From the NCBI GenBank assembly GCA_021298355.1, contig JAJTEH010000012.1, positions 1 through 64,000 of the forward strand: a DNA stretch of 64,000 nt, in the 5' to 3' direction. Under the pieces are notes generated by a model. The model was not told the DNA's origin. It did no database searches and saw nothing but the letters and a program-made list of their open reading frames with translations. A program made the position numbers and the translations under genes. This DNA comes from Flammeovirgaceae bacterium (GTDB lineage Bacteria > Bacteroidota > Bacteroidia > Cytophagales > Cyclobacteriaceae). Shown here piece by piece: positions 55,574 to 64,000 of this stretch; position 1 is the first letter of the stretch; every line of letters begins with the position of its first letter.

Positions 55574-57238
55574 ATGAATCTATACGAAAAACACAAACCT
55601 TCCATTTCTAAAGCAATTGATGCTTTACATGCGCGTACTTTTTATGCAGCATTTCCCGAACATCCGGCTCCGGCAATTTATGGCGAAACAGCAGATGCCG
55701 ATGGACAAGCAGCTTTTAAAAATCAGGTAGGAAAAAAGTTTGATCAACTTTTGCAAACCGGAGAACAAAGCTGGGGCGGCCAGGAAGAATCTCCGTATAT
55801 GCAAACGTTACTCAATATTCAGTATCCACTTTTTAAAGCGGAAACGTTAGTAGCGAATGCCAATAAAGCTTTTCATACCTGGCGTAAAGTAGATGTTGAA
55901 ACCCGCGCAGGTATTTTAGCAGAATCGCTAGAACGCATGAAGAAAAGATTTTTTGAAATTGCGTATGCAACCATGCACACAACAGGGCAAGGGTACATGA
56001 TGGCATTTCAGGCTTCCAGCCCGCATGCAGCCGATCGCGCATTAGAAGCTATCGCAGCGGGAGTTGAAGAATTAAATCGCTTTCCTAAAAAAGCATTGTG
56101 GGATAAACCCATGGGTAAATTCAACATTCAATTGAATAAAGAATGGAGAGCAGTTCCTAAAGGAGTTGCAGTAGTTATCGGTTGCTCAACTTTCCCAACG
56201 TGGAATACAGTGCCTGGTATGTATGCTAGTTTAATAACTGGTAATCCTGTTATTGTGAAACCACACCCCGGAGCAATTTTACCAATTGCCATCGTAGTGG
56301 CCGAACTGCAAAAAGTGTTACAAGAAAATGGTTTAGATGTTAACATTTGCCAATTGGGTGCAGACACGTTCGACTATATGATTACTAAAGAATTGGCCGA
56401 ACATAAAGATGTTAAAATCATCGACTTCACCGGTAATTCTGTTTTCGGTTCGTATTTAGAAAATCTGAAAGGCAAAGAAGTATTTACAGAGAAAACAGGT
56501 GTTAACTCTGTTATTCTTGATTCAGTAGCAGATGCCGATAAAGTAGCCGCTAATCTGGCTTTTGCCTTGTCGTTATACAGCGGACAAATGTGTACAGCAC
56601 CACAAAACTTTTATATTCCCGAAGGTGGAATTGATACACCCAATGGAAAATTAAGTGTAGAAGAATTCGGACAAAAATTAGCAGATAACATAAATGGTTT
56701 AGCAGACAATCCTAAAGCTGGTCCTTTTGTTTTAGGCGCTGTGCAAAATAAAAAAACGAGCGAACGCGTAAGCAAAGCAGATGCACTTGGCGGAAAAGTA
56801 ATTTTAGCATCCCGCAGCATTGAGAACCCAATGTTTAAAAATGCAAGAACAGCCACACCGGTTGTTTTACAAGTTGAGGCAGATAAAAAAGAAGTATACA
56901 GTCAGGAATTATTCGGCCCCATTGCGCTATTAATTAAAACAAAGAATACTGAGCAATCAGTAGCATTAGCCAAAGAAATGGCCATTAACTATGGTGCTAT
57001 TTCTTGCGGAGCCTACACTACAAACGTGAATACGAAAGAATTGATTGCAGATGAAATGGCCTTGGCTGCCACACCGGTATCCTTTAACTTAACAGGAGGT
57101 ATTTACATGAACCAGAATGCGGCTTTCTCTGATTACCATGTAACAGGTGGAAACCCGGCAGGTAACGCATCTTTCACCAACCCTGAATTTATTAACAGAA
57201 GATTTACCTGGGTTGGCCACCGCGAGCCTGTTGCATAA
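55574..57238 (+). CDS. paaN: Phenylacetate-degradation aldehyde dehydrogenase PaaN
   Basis: The 554-aa enzyme of the aldehyde dehydrogenase superfamily matches PaaN: IDALHARTFYAAFPEHPAP at the N-terminus, the catalytic cysteine in LYSGQMCTAPQNFYIP (about residue 338), and a C-terminal FTWVGHREP. In aerobic phenylacetate breakdown it handles the ring-opened aldehyde. No other paa gene is in the window, so it may act separately in this organism. It ends at the terminator at 57263. Confidence 0.9.
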   Translation: MNLYEKHKPSISKAIDALHARTFYAAFPEHPAPAIYGETADADGQAAFKNQVGKKFDQLLQTGEQSWGGQEESPYMQTLLNIQYPLFKAETLVANANKAFHTWRKVDVETRAGILAESLERMKKRFFEIAYATMHTTGQGYMMAFQASSPHAADRALEAIAAGVEELNRFPKKALWDKPMGKFNIQLNKEWRAVPKGVAVVIGCSTFPTWNTVPGMYASLITGNPVIVKPHPGAILPIAIVVAELQKVLQENGLDVNICQLGADTFDYMITKELAEHKDVKIIDFTGNSVFGSYLENLKGKEVFTEKTGVNSVILDSVADADKVAANLAFALSLYSGQMCTAPQNFYIPEGGIDTPNGKLSVEEFGQKLADNINGLADNPKAGPFVLGAVQNKKTSERVSKADALGGKVILASRSIENPMFKNARTATPVVLQVEADKKEVYSQELFGPIALLIKTKNTEQSVALAKEMAINYGAISCGAYTTNVNTKELIADEMALAATPVSFNLTGGIYMNQNAAFSDYHVTGGNPAGNASFTNPEFINRRFTWVGHREPVA

Positions 57239-57262
57239 AAATTGTTTTCATTTTAAAACAAC

Positions 57263-57292
57263 GAAAGCATCCTGAAAGGGATGCTTTTTTAT
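57263..57292 (+). terminator. Terminator of paaN
   Basis: GAAAGCATCC-TGAAAG-GGATGCTTTTTT, a stem of nine pairs and a T run, 25 bp after the paaN stop. Confidence 0.85.
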
Positions 57293-57348
57293 TTCATGCT
57301 ATAATGATTTATAGCGAGTGTATATATTATACTAAGTTTTTAAACTGA

Positions 57349-58011
57349 TTAATCATTTTTTAAAATAAGCCAATTTGAAGGGGTAAAATTGATTTCGTTT
57401 GGGGTATTGCCTAGGTGAATAGTAAAGTCAGTGTTTTTAGAGTTTGTGATTGATGCTTGTTGAGGAAAGAAATTCAAGTTAAAACTCTCATCATACAGAA
57501 TACAAAGCTTTGAATTTTTGTTGACTATACTTTTACTTATCACAAACTCTGTTTCACCAATATTACCCATATTCATTGTGCTCGCAAACCATTTGTGTTT
57601 CGCATAGCTATTTTTGAACGTTACACCTTTAAAAGCTGAACTTATCTTATTATCTCGGTAAATCCAACTTTCATCATACTCTGAAAAACCTTTTAATAAA
57701 CTTCCAATTTTAGAATCATTTATTTTATAGTGTGCCATTCCAACAGATAGTGATGAATGAAAAATATAAAGGTCACTATCAGACTGTAACAAAACATTTA
57801 CAATTGCGTTTGCTTTAGTTTTTACAGCAATGAAGTAAGCAGAATCATTTTCTGCTATTATTAATTCATTATTTGAAAAAAGTGATGAATTTTTTCCCCA
57901 AAGATATTCTGTAATGGATCCATCAATATCAATGTAAGTGGATTGTGCTTGTAAGTTGTCAATGTTTAGGAGAGAAGTTATAATTGTTAATTGGATGATA
58001 TAATTTTTCAT
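57349..58011 (-). CDS. Secreted protein of unknown function
   Basis: The 220-aa protein has a signal peptide (MKNYIIQLTIITSLLNIDNLQAQ). The mature part has alternating strands (DGSITEYLWGKNSSLF, SAYFIAVKTKANAIVNVLLQSD, DFTIHLGNTPNEINF) that hint at a beta sandwich. It lacks cysteines and a clear anchor. It is AT-rich with weak codon-bias resemblance to neighbours, perhaps acquired. I do not recognise the family. Confidence 0.68.
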   Translation of the reverse strand: MKNYIIQLTIITSLLNIDNLQAQSTYIDIDGSITEYLWGKNSSLFSNNELIIAENDSAYFIAVKTKANAIVNVLLQSDSDLYIFHSSLSVGMAHYKINDSKIGSLLKGFSEYDESWIYRDNKISSAFKGVTFKNSYAKHKWFASTMNMGNIGETEFVISKSIVNKNSKLCILYDESFNLNFFPQQASITNSKNTDFTIHLGNTPNEINFTPSNWLILKND

Positions 58012-58372
58012 AAAAAATTTAATGTCAAATATTTATTATTTACATCATAATGTTTCTTTTTTCGTTGTTAATTCTGGTTAAAACATAAGTTAAATAAAGT
58101 TAAAAGTATAGTTAAGCGTTAAATACTATATTTATCGAATCTAATGAGATATATTTTTTAATCATTTGTAATTAAAAAGAAATTAACTCACATATTAATC
58201 AATTCTCCTGCATATTTATTTAAAATGATTTTAACAGAATAGCCGATAAAATTACCTATAAATCTGTCTGAATATTGAATTTAAAGTATGACTTAAGTAG
58301 TTTAATCAGACATAAAATTGTTTATCAAGAATTATTTATTTTAAACTAAATTGATTTTGTGATAATTATTAT
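58012..58372. other. AT-rich intergenic region
   Basis: About 360 bp of very AT-rich DNA between divergent genes for unknown proteins. I see no ORF, terminator or RNA gene. It probably holds the promoters of both neighbours. Confidence 0.5.
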
Positions 58373-59254
58373 ATGAGCGAGGTAAGAAAGTACTGGGTAA
58401 TAAAAACCCTTCCTAATGGCAATTTTTACGTAACACACGAGTGGTTACTCAACACCTCTGGTTTGGAAGTTTATTCGAGTGAGCAAGAGGCCACTGAAGC
58501 ATTGCCAAAAAAAATTAAATTTTTATCAGAAAAAGGAAACTGTCCACGTTGCTATTACAGTGGTTGTACCGAAACTACAAGATCGTTAACCCATCTTACT
58601 TTTCTGCAAAGTGCAAAGTACGGAGGAGTATATTTGTGTAAAGATTGTAAAACACATTGGTTTGTACATGAAGATAAAACTGCAATTGCTTATTCGGCAA
58701 AAGTTGCCGATTATCTTTTAGAATGGTGTGAACGAACTTTGCTGCCAACTACCGCGCAAAGTAATTTTCTGAAAACTTGTTTAAATATTTCGACAAGTAA
58801 AACGGAGCAATTGTTTGCAGTTGGTGTAAAACTTAAAAACGGAAAGAATTTCCCTAAAGTTTATTTGTATTTGCGTACACAACCTCCAAGCGAAACAAAC
58901 TTTATCTACACCAAAAAATGGCACTACTTAGATAATGTAGAAGAGATTTATCAGTCGGAATTCGCGTACAATAAATCTATTGCCAATGAGATTAAAAGAA
59001 TGTATGAAGAGAAAATAGATCAATTCATTTATTTTAAAGATGAAGAAGATAAAGTATACATGATGTCTCCTTTTGTGGGATATTTTATGCCAGATATTTT
59101 AGCAGGTAAAAAATTAACTTTCGTAAACACTGATCCTATTGATCAGCAAAAGAATAATTGCATTTTTATTTCAGAAAAAAATCATTATGATTTTCCGGAC
59201 GACTATACAGTTTTTCCGAATGAAGTTATTTCAGTATTTGGCAAATTGAATTAA
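58373..59254 (+). CDS. Zinc-ribbon protein of unknown function
   Basis: The 293-aa cytoplasmic protein has a zinc-ribbon-like pair of motifs, CPRCYYSGC (about residues 63-71) and LCKDCKTHWF (about 94-103). N-terminal residues 1-55 look like a small domain with RKYWVIKTLPNGNFYVTHEW. The remainder has LKNGKNFPKVYLYLRTQP and helices. No enzymatic motif is seen. It ends at a convergent terminator and has no partner. Confidence 0.68.
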   Translation: MSEVRKYWVIKTLPNGNFYVTHEWLLNTSGLEVYSSEQEATEALPKKIKFLSEKGNCPRCYYSGCTETTRSLTHLTFLQSAKYGGVYLCKDCKTHWFVHEDKTAIAYSAKVADYLLEWCERTLLPTTAQSNFLKTCLNISTSKTEQLFAVGVKLKNGKNFPKVYLYLRTQPPSETNFIYTKKWHYLDNVEEIYQSEFAYNKSIANEIKRMYEEKIDQFIYFKDEEDKVYMMSPFVGYFMPDILAGKKLTFVNTDPIDQQKNNCIFISEKNHYDFPDDYTVFPNEVISVFGKLN

Positions 59255-59288
59255 ATCCCGACAGGTTTTTTAAACCTGTCGGGATTTA
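59253..59288. terminator. Bidirectional terminator
   Basis: A perfect 16-bp stem AAATCCCGACAGGTTT with its complement, loop of about four bases, between the convergent zinc-ribbon gene and recQ. It should stop transcription from both sides. Confidence 0.85.
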
Positions 59289-59297
59289 ATTTATAGT

Positions 59298-61490
59298 TTA
59301 ATTCGCGTGTTCGCTCATGAATTTTATACGGACTAATCTGATTTCTTCTTCCGTATAATCTAATAAACTCTCATCGTTATAAGCATCTTCTAAACTATCT
59401 GTTTCGGCATTCATGAAATAGTCATAGATATCATCTTGCTTGTGTCTGTCTACAGCCTGATCGATATAATAATTCAAATTTAACTTTGTGCCTGAGTAAA
59501 CAATGTTTTCAATCTCTGTTAGTAAATCTTCGAAAGAAAGATTGATAGATTCTGCAATTTCTTCTAAATCTATTTTTCTATCTACCTGATTGATAATTTG
59601 AATTTTCGCTTTTGATTTATTAACAGAAGATTTTACTATGACTTCGCTTGCTGTCTCAATGTCGTTGTCTTCTACATATTTTGTAATTAATGCAATAAAG
59701 GGTGCACCAAACTTATTGACTTTACCCATGCCCACTCCATTAACTTGAGCAAGCTCGTCTTTGGTGGTTGGATAAGTAGTTGCCATTTCTTCCAACGATG
59801 GATCCTGGAAGATAACGTAAGGCGGTAAATCTCTTTCTTTAGCCAATTGCTTGCGCAAGGCTTTCAGCATTTCGAAAAGTTTAGGATCGTATGCTTTTGC
59901 ATTTACCGGAGCTCTGTCTGGAGATTCTTCTTCTTCATCTACTTCTGTAGTAAAGTCGTGGTCTTTGGCAAGCTCAATGGGTGTAGGATGTTTCAAAAAC
60001 TTTTCTCCTCTTTCGCTAATACGCAACACACCAATGTTCTCAATATCTTTTTCTAAGAATTGATAAATTAAAGCTTGGCGAACAATGGATTTCCAAAAAT
60101 CGGTATCGTTATCGCCACCTTTGCCATAAATAGGTAAGTCGAAATGGCCGTAGCTTTTTACATAATCATCTTCTAATCCTACGATAACGTTTACAATATG
60201 TTGTAATCCGAAACGCTCTCCGGTTTGCTTTACGCCTTCTATGGCCAACTTCACATATTCACTGCCTTCGAAACGTTCGCGCGGGTGCACGCAGTTATCG
60301 CACATGCCGCAATTATCTTGTTTGTATTCTTCACCGAAGTAATGCAAAAGTTGTCTTCTTCTGCAAACAGGAGATTCGGCATAGAATTCCATTTCCTGTA
60401 AAAGTACGCGCGCGTTTTCTCGTTCTTGTACCGATTTATCTTTATTGAATTTCTCTAATTTATTTAAATCGTTGTGGCTGTAGAACATAAGGCAATGCCC
60501 TTCTAAACCATCGCGACCGGCCCGCCCTGTTTCCTGGTAATACCCTTCTAAAGATTTAGGTACATCGTAGTGTACAACAAAACGAACATCGGGTTTATCG
60601 ATACCCATACCGAAGGCAATGGTGGCTACAATAATATCGATATCTTCGTTTAAGAAACCATCCTGATTTTTTTCGCGCACATCGCTATCTAAGCCGGCAT
60701 GATAAGGCGCAGCTTTAAAACCATTTACATTTAAGAGTTGCGCAATTTCTTCTACTTTCTTGCGGCTTAAACAGTAAATAACGCCACTTTTCCCTTTGTG
60801 TTCTTTTAAAAATTTAATGAGTTGCTTTTTGGTTTCCTTTTTAGGGCGAACTTCGTAATACAAATTTTTTCTATTGAAAGAAGAGATGAAAACATCTGCT
60901 TCTTCCATTTGTAAGTTGCGCTGTATATCGAGCTGCACTTTGGGTGTAGCGGTTGCCGTTAAGGCGATAACCGGCAGATTACCCAATTGTTGTATCATGG
61001 TTTTGATGCGTCTGTACTCCGGGCGGAAATCGTGCCCCCATTCGGAAATACAGTGGGCTTCATCGATGGCTACAAAGGCAACGTTTACCTTTTGTAAAAA
61101 TTCTATGTTTTCTTCCTTCGTTAAAGATTCAGGTGCTACATATAGGAGTTTTACCACTCCATTCATGCAATCTTTCTTTAGCTTGGTTATTTCGCCTTTG
61201 CTAAGGGTAGAGTTTAAGAAGCGCGCATTTACGCCATACGCGTTCATCTGGTCTACCTGGTTTTTCATCAGGGCAATTAAAGGCGAGATAACAATAGCCA
61301 ACCCATCTTTAACCATGGCCGGTAATTGGTAACACAGCGATTTGCCAGCCCCGGTGGGCATGATGACGAACGTATTTTTTCCGTCCAGCAAATTTTGAAT
61401 AATAATTTCCTGATTGCCCCGAAATTGGGAATAACCAAAGATTTCTTTGAGTTTCGTTTTTAAAGCGTCTTTCTCTTCTACCAACATCAT
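59298..61490 (-). CDS. recQ: ATP-dependent DNA helicase RecQ
   Basis: The 730-aa helicase has motif I MPTGAGKSLCYQLP (about residues 40-53), DEAH in VAIDEAHCISEWGHD (about residues 138-152), motif VI QETGRAGRDG, zinc-binding cysteines (SPVCRRRQLLHYFGE and CGMCDNC, about residues 375-405), an RQC winged helix, and an HRDC domain (about 545-620). A C-terminal acidic extension of about 100 residues follows. It unwinds DNA in recombination and repair. It diverges from kdsD. Confidence 0.96.
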   Translation of the reverse strand: MMLVEEKDALKTKLKEIFGYSQFRGNQEIIIQNLLDGKNTFVIMPTGAGKSLCYQLPAMVKDGLAIVISPLIALMKNQVDQMNAYGVNARFLNSTLSKGEITKLKKDCMNGVVKLLYVAPESLTKEENIEFLQKVNVAFVAIDEAHCISEWGHDFRPEYRRIKTMIQQLGNLPVIALTATATPKVQLDIQRNLQMEEADVFISSFNRKNLYYEVRPKKETKKQLIKFLKEHKGKSGVIYCLSRKKVEEIAQLLNVNGFKAAPYHAGLDSDVREKNQDGFLNEDIDIIVATIAFGMGIDKPDVRFVVHYDVPKSLEGYYQETGRAGRDGLEGHCLMFYSHNDLNKLEKFNKDKSVQERENARVLLQEMEFYAESPVCRRRQLLHYFGEEYKQDNCGMCDNCVHPRERFEGSEYVKLAIEGVKQTGERFGLQHIVNVIVGLEDDYVKSYGHFDLPIYGKGGDNDTDFWKSIVRQALIYQFLEKDIENIGVLRISERGEKFLKHPTPIELAKDHDFTTEVDEEEESPDRAPVNAKAYDPKLFEMLKALRKQLAKERDLPPYVIFQDPSLEEMATTYPTTKDELAQVNGVGMGKVNKFGAPFIALITKYVEDNDIETASEVIVKSSVNKSKAKIQIINQVDRKIDLEEIAESINLSFEDLLTEIENIVYSGTKLNLNYYIDQAVDRHKQDDIYDYFMNAETDSLEDAYNDESLLDYTEEEIRLVRIKFMSEHAN

Positions 61491-61523
61491 AATGATCGTC
61501 TATCGGTGGTTGTTGTAAAACAT

Positions 61524-61531
61524 TATCTTTG
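61524..61531 (+). promoter_or_regulatory. Candidate -7 element of kdsD
   Basis: TATCTTTG fits TAnnTTTG. Transcription would begin near 61537, downstream of the most upstream in-frame start (TTG 61529), so the translated start must be at 61562 or later. Confidence 0.55.
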
Positions 61532-61561
61532 CACCATTACAAAGTTAACTCCGACCGAGAA

Positions 61562-62530
61562 TTGAATTTAGCAAAAAATATCAAAAACATTGCACGCGAA
61601 GTATTGCAAAACGAATCTCAGGCAGTTCTGAAATTAACAGAATATCTGGACGAAAGTTTTGAAGCTTGCGTACACGCCATTTTAGCCATGAAAGGCAGAT
61701 TGGTGATAACGGGGATTGGTAAAAGTGCCATTATCGCCAATAAAATAGTTGCCACACTCAATTCAACCGGCACACCCGCTTTGTTTATGCATGCGGCAGA
61801 TGCCATACATGGCGACCTGGGCATGATACAGAAAGACGATATCGTAATCTGTATTAGCAAAAGCGGTAATACTCCCGAGATAAAAGTATTGGTTCCGCTC
61901 TTAAAACGCAGAGGGTCGCAACTTGTTGCGTTAGTGAGCAACACACAATCTTATTTGGCCAAACAAGCGGATTTCATTTTAAATGCTACCATTGGCGAAG
62001 AAGCATGCCCTAATAATTTGGCACCCACAACAAGCACTACGGCACACTTAGCGCTTGGCGATGCTCTTGCCGTATGTTTATTAAAAATGAAAGACTTTAC
62101 CGACCGCGATTTTGCCGAACTTCACCCGGGAGGCGCGTTAGGAAAACAGCTTTATTTAAAGGTAAATGATTTGGTGGATGCTAAACTTTTGCCAATTGTA
62201 AAACAAGATGCCTCTCTTAAAGAAGTTATTGTAGAAATTTCGGGGAAAAGATTAGGATGTACGGCCGTAGTAGATGACCAACAAAACTTGTTAGGCATTA
62301 TAACGGATGGCGATTTACGTAGAATGTTGGAAAAAGGCACATCACTTTCTGATGTAGTGGCTAAAAATATTATGACGAAATCTCCTAAAACAATTGAAGC
62401 CGATGAATTTGCCGTAAAAGCCTTACACATCATGCAAGAGAAAAGCATCACTCAATTGGTTGTTTTGCAAGAAGGCAAGCTGAAAGGGTTTGTTCATTTA
62501 CACGATTTATTAAAAGAAGGAATTGTTTAA
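61562..62530 (+). CDS. kdsD: D-arabinose 5-phosphate isomerase, KpsF/GutQ family
   Basis: The 322-aa enzyme makes arabinose 5-phosphate for KDO synthesis. I start at TTG 61562 because the promoter (61524-61531) lies after the longer start. The N-terminal SIS domain has VTGIGKSAIIANKIVATLNSTGTPALFMHAADAIHGDLGM, and the C-terminus has two CBS domains (about residues 205-260 and 270-322). The His in MHAADAIHG is conserved. It precedes manC by 50 bp, possibly one envelope-sugar operon. Confidence 0.92.
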   Translation: MNLAKNIKNIAREVLQNESQAVLKLTEYLDESFEACVHAILAMKGRLVITGIGKSAIIANKIVATLNSTGTPALFMHAADAIHGDLGMIQKDDIVICISKSGNTPEIKVLVPLLKRRGSQLVALVSNTQSYLAKQADFILNATIGEEACPNNLAPTTSTTAHLALGDALAVCLLKMKDFTDRDFAELHPGGALGKQLYLKVNDLVDAKLLPIVKQDASLKEVIVEISGKRLGCTAVVDDQQNLLGIITDGDLRRMLEKGTSLSDVVAKNIMTKSPKTIEADEFAVKALHIMQEKSITQLVVLQEGKLKGFVHLHDLLKEGIV

Positions 62531-62580
62531 ATTCACGAACAAGTGTTAGCCTTGTTCATTAAATTAGATTTCTATTTATC

Positions 62581-63660
62581 ATGAATAAAAATATTTATGT
62601 TGTGCTAATGGCCGGTGGCGTTGGCGTTCGCTTTTGGCCTTACAGCCGCAACTCTCGTCCGAAGCAATTTTTGGATGTTATGGGAACAGGCCGAACTTTG
62701 CTACAATCTACGTATGATAGGTTTCTTCCTATTTGCAAAAAAGAAAACATTTTAGTTGTTACCAACGAAGAACATGCCGCCCTTGTGCAAGAACAACTTC
62801 CCGATTTACAATCGCATCAGATTTTAGCAGAACCCATGCGTAAGAATACAGCACCCTGTATTGCGTATGCCAGCTATAAAATCAAAAAAGAAAATCCGGA
62901 TGCCATTATTGTAGTAAGCCCAGCCGACCATTTGGTTTTGAAAGAAGCAGAATTTAGGGAAGTAATAATCAAAGCGGCAAACAGTGCAGAGAAAAACGAC
63001 AAACTCATTACCTTAGGCATTCAACCAACAAGGCCGGAAACAGGGTATGGGTATATTCAGTTTATAGAGTCGAAAGGATTTGTAAAGAAAGTAAAAACCT
63101 TTACCGAAAAACCTGCTCTCGCCATTGCCAAACAATTTTTAGACAGTGGCGATTTTTTATGGAACGCAGGTATTTTTATTTGGGGTGTGCAGGCCATCAT
63201 CAAAGCCTTGCAAACCCATCAGCCCGAACTAGCAGAAGTATTTGAAGAAATTGAAAATGATTTAGGCACGCCCAACGAAGCCAAATCCATTGCCAAAACG
63301 TACGGTCAGTGTAAAAATATTTCCATCGACTATGCTATTATGGAAAAGGCCGACAATGTGTATGTGTGCAATGGCAATTTTGCCTGGTCGGATTTGGGTT
63401 CGTGGGCATCGATACACGATGTTTCTCAAAAAGACGAAAACAACAATTTGAAACAAGCTAAAACGTTGTTGTACGATACGAAGAATACTATCATCAAAGC
63501 TTCTGCCGATAAGCTGGTAGTAGTACAAGGATTGAACGGTTATTTAGTTGGAGAATTTGGTAACGTGATAATCGTTTGCGAGAAAGACAAAGAAGATCAG
63601 TTTAGAAAATTTGTTGTTGATGTTAAATCGTTGCCCGGTGGCGGTAATGAATTTCTGTAA
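62581..63660 (+). CDS. manC: Mannose-1-phosphate guanylyltransferase
   Basis: The 359-aa enzyme makes GDP-mannose for surface polysaccharide. It has the nucleotidyltransferase motif MAGGVGVRFWPYSRNSRPKQF (split here as GGVGVRFWP and RPKQF, about residues 11-33), VVSPADHLVL and KTFTEKP (the FVEKP-like motif). The mannose-6-phosphate isomerase domain of bifunctional enzymes is absent. It follows kdsD and is followed by a membrane protein gene. Confidence 0.94.
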   Translation: MNKNIYVVLMAGGVGVRFWPYSRNSRPKQFLDVMGTGRTLLQSTYDRFLPICKKENILVVTNEEHAALVQEQLPDLQSHQILAEPMRKNTAPCIAYASYKIKKENPDAIIVVSPADHLVLKEAEFREVIIKAANSAEKNDKLITLGIQPTRPETGYGYIQFIESKGFVKKVKTFTEKPALAIAKQFLDSGDFLWNAGIFIWGVQAIIKALQTHQPELAEVFEEIENDLGTPNEAKSIAKTYGQCKNISIDYAIMEKADNVYVCNGNFAWSDLGSWASIHDVSQKDENNNLKQAKTLLYDTKNTIIKASADKLVVVQGLNGYLVGEFGNVIIVCEKDKEDQFRKFVVDVKSLPGGGNEFL

Positions 63661-63668
63661 ATCGTAGC

Positions 63669-64000
63669 ATGGACTTTCGCGACTTCATCGTTACACCATT
63701 TTATCTCATCTTGTTATTTCTTGTTTCACTTGTTATTCGCAGCAGGCTGAGCGATCCTGTATTAAAAAAATATTTTATGCCTGCTTTATGGCTCAAAGTT
63801 TTTGGAGCCATTGCACTGGGTTTTTTATATCAGTTTTATTATTCCGGAGGCGATACGTTTAATTACCATACGTTTGGTAGCCGCATTATTTGGGAAGCCT
63901 TTACCCAAGATTTCTCGCAAGGTGTTAGGCTAATTATTAATGAAACATCAGAGAACAGCGGGGATCTCTATCCGTACATCTACCGCATTATTTTTTATTA
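63669..64000 (+). CDS. Membrane protein, cut by the window end
   Basis: A frame opens at ATG 63669 and stays open to the last base (110 codons). It has two hydrophobic helices (about residues 8-28 and 45-60), then YYSGGDTFNYHTFGSRIIWEAF, a pattern I associate with polytopic proteins of the glycosyltransferase or O-antigen type. The start is 8 bp after manC, so it is probably co-transcribed. The rest lies outside the window. Confidence 0.65.
   Translation, partial: MDFRDFIVTPFYLILLFLVSLVIRSRLSDPVLKKYFMPALWLKVFGAIALGFLYQFYYSGGDTFNYHTFGSRIIWEAFTQDFSQGVRLIINETSENSGDLYPYIYRIIFY

Overview
The window looks like part of the chromosome of a Bacteroidetes bacterium, most likely of the order Cytophagales. 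It is AT-rich, carries many Bacteroidetes-type lipoproteins, and has TAnnTTTG-type -7 promoter elements. It also encodes a menaquinone-pathway MenA, HemJ, ECF42-type and AraC regulators, and LytTR two-component genes. No rRNA or tRNA gene, no complete transposase gene and no CRISPR array was seen. Assignments rest on reading motifs and overall family resemblance, not on a database search.

Layout. 1-5014 is repeat-rich accessory DNA. It holds one AC-rich gene for an internally duplicated protein of unknown function (795-1532), a 25-copy 21-bp tandem array (1645-2169), a second short-period array (2410-2557), an M28 peptidase gene, and two copies of a dispersed non-coding element, one bounded by a 33-bp inverted repeat. 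5015-13604 carries gcvP, a small periplasmic protein, a HigBA-like toxin-antitoxin pair, a SixA-like phosphatase, an LpxL-like acyltransferase and two LPP20-like lipoproteins. 13745-19298 is a same-strand run: DHS-like enzyme, argS, a DUF6090-like membrane protein, two tandem glutathione peroxidases and menA. 19601-26423 is regulatory and accessory: AraC regulator plus a small partner, an ECF42 sigma factor with NTF2-like and DGPF/YCII proteins, an NlpE/META lipoprotein, DUF486, a Crp/Fnr regulator and an alpha/beta hydrolase. 26648-36155 is mainly core: recA, a predicted aminopeptidase, a PhoB/PhoR-like pair, grpE-dnaJ, and a NatA/NatB-like ABC exporter. 36216-39413 (minus strand) has hemJ, SCO and cytochrome c genes, a GNAT-like two-gene module and a MOSC protein.

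39455-45851 holds a Crp/Fnr regulator, a 1-Cys peroxiredoxin and a five-gene operon (membrane fusion protein, permease, ATPase, LytS-like kinase, LytTR regulator) that looks like an efflux or envelope-stress unit controlling itself. 45846-48598 has an orphan ParA with a small partner, a membrane protein and a 2-oxoacid dehydrogenase E2. 48749-52984 has cinA and an arsenic operon (arsR-arsM-arsC-acr3). 53132-57238 has an FMN-dependent 2-hydroxyacid oxidase, a DUF4197 lipoprotein coupled to a retropepsin-like protease, and paaN. The window ends with recQ divergent from kdsD, then manC and a membrane protein cut off by the window edge.

The most unusual items are the repeat complex around the 795-1532 gene, the GNAT-like/63-residue module, the orphan ParA pair, an ECF42 sigma gene whose conserved N-terminus has no ordinary start codon, and a DnaJ with only two of the usual four zinc motifs.
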